A stretch of 64,000 bases of DNA from Dendrophyllia cribrosa (Eukaryota > Cnidaria > Anthozoa > Scleractinia > Dendrophylliidae). Both the position numbers and the translations under genes were made by a program. Location of the stretch: assembly GCA_024195265.1 (NCBI GenBank), contig JAJLRJ010000003.1, positions 33,835,143 to 33,899,142 on the forward strand, given 5' to 3'. The notes beneath the pieces are model-generated. The model was not told where the DNA came from. It saw only the letters and a program-made list of their open reading frames with translations, and made no database searches. This document shows, in pieces, positions 63,503 to 64,000 of this stretch (position 1 is the stretch's first letter; each line of letters opens with the position of its first letter).

Positions 63503-64000
63503 CTGCAATCCAAACCCAAATACGTTAATGTGTTTTCTATTAGTCCATGCCAAATAGAATGCAATTTGCGACTCTGCGTGGCTACTGCCTGCATGCACTC
63601 GCATTGAATTGAGTCCACTTTGATTGAGCTCAAATTTACACATAAATGGTCCTTTTTTTCATTGTTTGGCGGCCACCTGACGCAAGTCGCAAGCGCAGTG
63701 GTCCTGCTATCGCCACATGCATGTACTGGTATTTTCCCACACGCACTATGGTTCGTCTCCGTCCGGCCAGAACTTTAAGCACCAACACGGAAACTTTCTA
63801 GAAGCTACACTGCACATTATACAATCTTCTCTTTTGAATTATTTCGAAAACATTTCATTTGTCTAACCTGTGAAAACTGAAGACCTTACCCGACCCCAGA
63901 CACAGTGTTACCTTGAAACCCAGGCCACCATTGTAGCAACAACTAAACTGTACCATCCCGCCATCACTGAAGAGTTCACTGCGGGAAATCTAACAAACTG

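Larger units (their letters stand above)
50978..64000 (+). repeat. 13-kb block, copy B of the direct duplication
   Basis: Repeats 8205-21225 from the first base after the gap to the window end, with an offset drifting only between about 42771 and 42775. All elements described for 8205-21225 recur here; the main ones are listed below. Confidence 0.97.

Overview
The window looks like cnidarian genomic DNA, most likely from an anthozoan such as a stony coral. The reasons are a single many-exon gene with GT-AG introns, AT-rich sequence between genes, tRNA-derived SINEs, and very many short hairpin or terminal-inverted-repeat elements. The assignment to coral is an inference. No rRNA or tRNA gene, CRISPR array or bacterial-style operon was seen.

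The only complete gene is SMG7, the nonsense-mediated mRNA decay adaptor. It lies on the minus strand with its coding span at 20630-44817. I rebuilt 25 coding exons from splice sites and reading phase. Together they are 2196 nt and give 731 residues plus a stop. The N-terminal 14-3-3-like domain keeps the two residues that bind phosphoserine in human SMG7 (K72 and R165 here, K66 and R163 in human). The helical EST1-like middle and the short C-terminal SIW...LQQLL motif are present. The disordered part before the C-terminus is shorter than in vertebrates. The introns hold SINEs, MITEs, a Harbinger-like element and a 1.6-kb minisatellite.

Positions 1-20500, downstream of SMG7, contain no gene I can defend and are packed with repeats. 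The most notable is an 890-bp element at 3833-4722. It has 127-bp terminal inverted repeats that differ at one base, a 9-bp target-site duplication, and a captured first exon of a RecQ-like helicase. There are also five 106-bp tandem repeats carrying CCAAT boxes (6606-7135), several foldback elements of 0.4-2 kb, and a 17-bp minisatellite (18085-18352).

Positions 44900-50477, upstream of SMG7, hold an E2F-like site about 90 bp from the start codon, then several MITEs and simple repeats, and no convincing gene. A gap of exactly 500 N follows (50478-50977).

From the first base after the gap to the window end, 50978-64000 repeats 8205-21225 almost base for base, including the last SMG7 exon. 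Most differences I saw are homopolymer-length changes. The copy starts exactly at the gap, so an unpurged haplotype or scaffolding duplication is more likely than a real segmental duplication. Everything in 50978-64000 should be treated as a second listing of the same DNA until checked.
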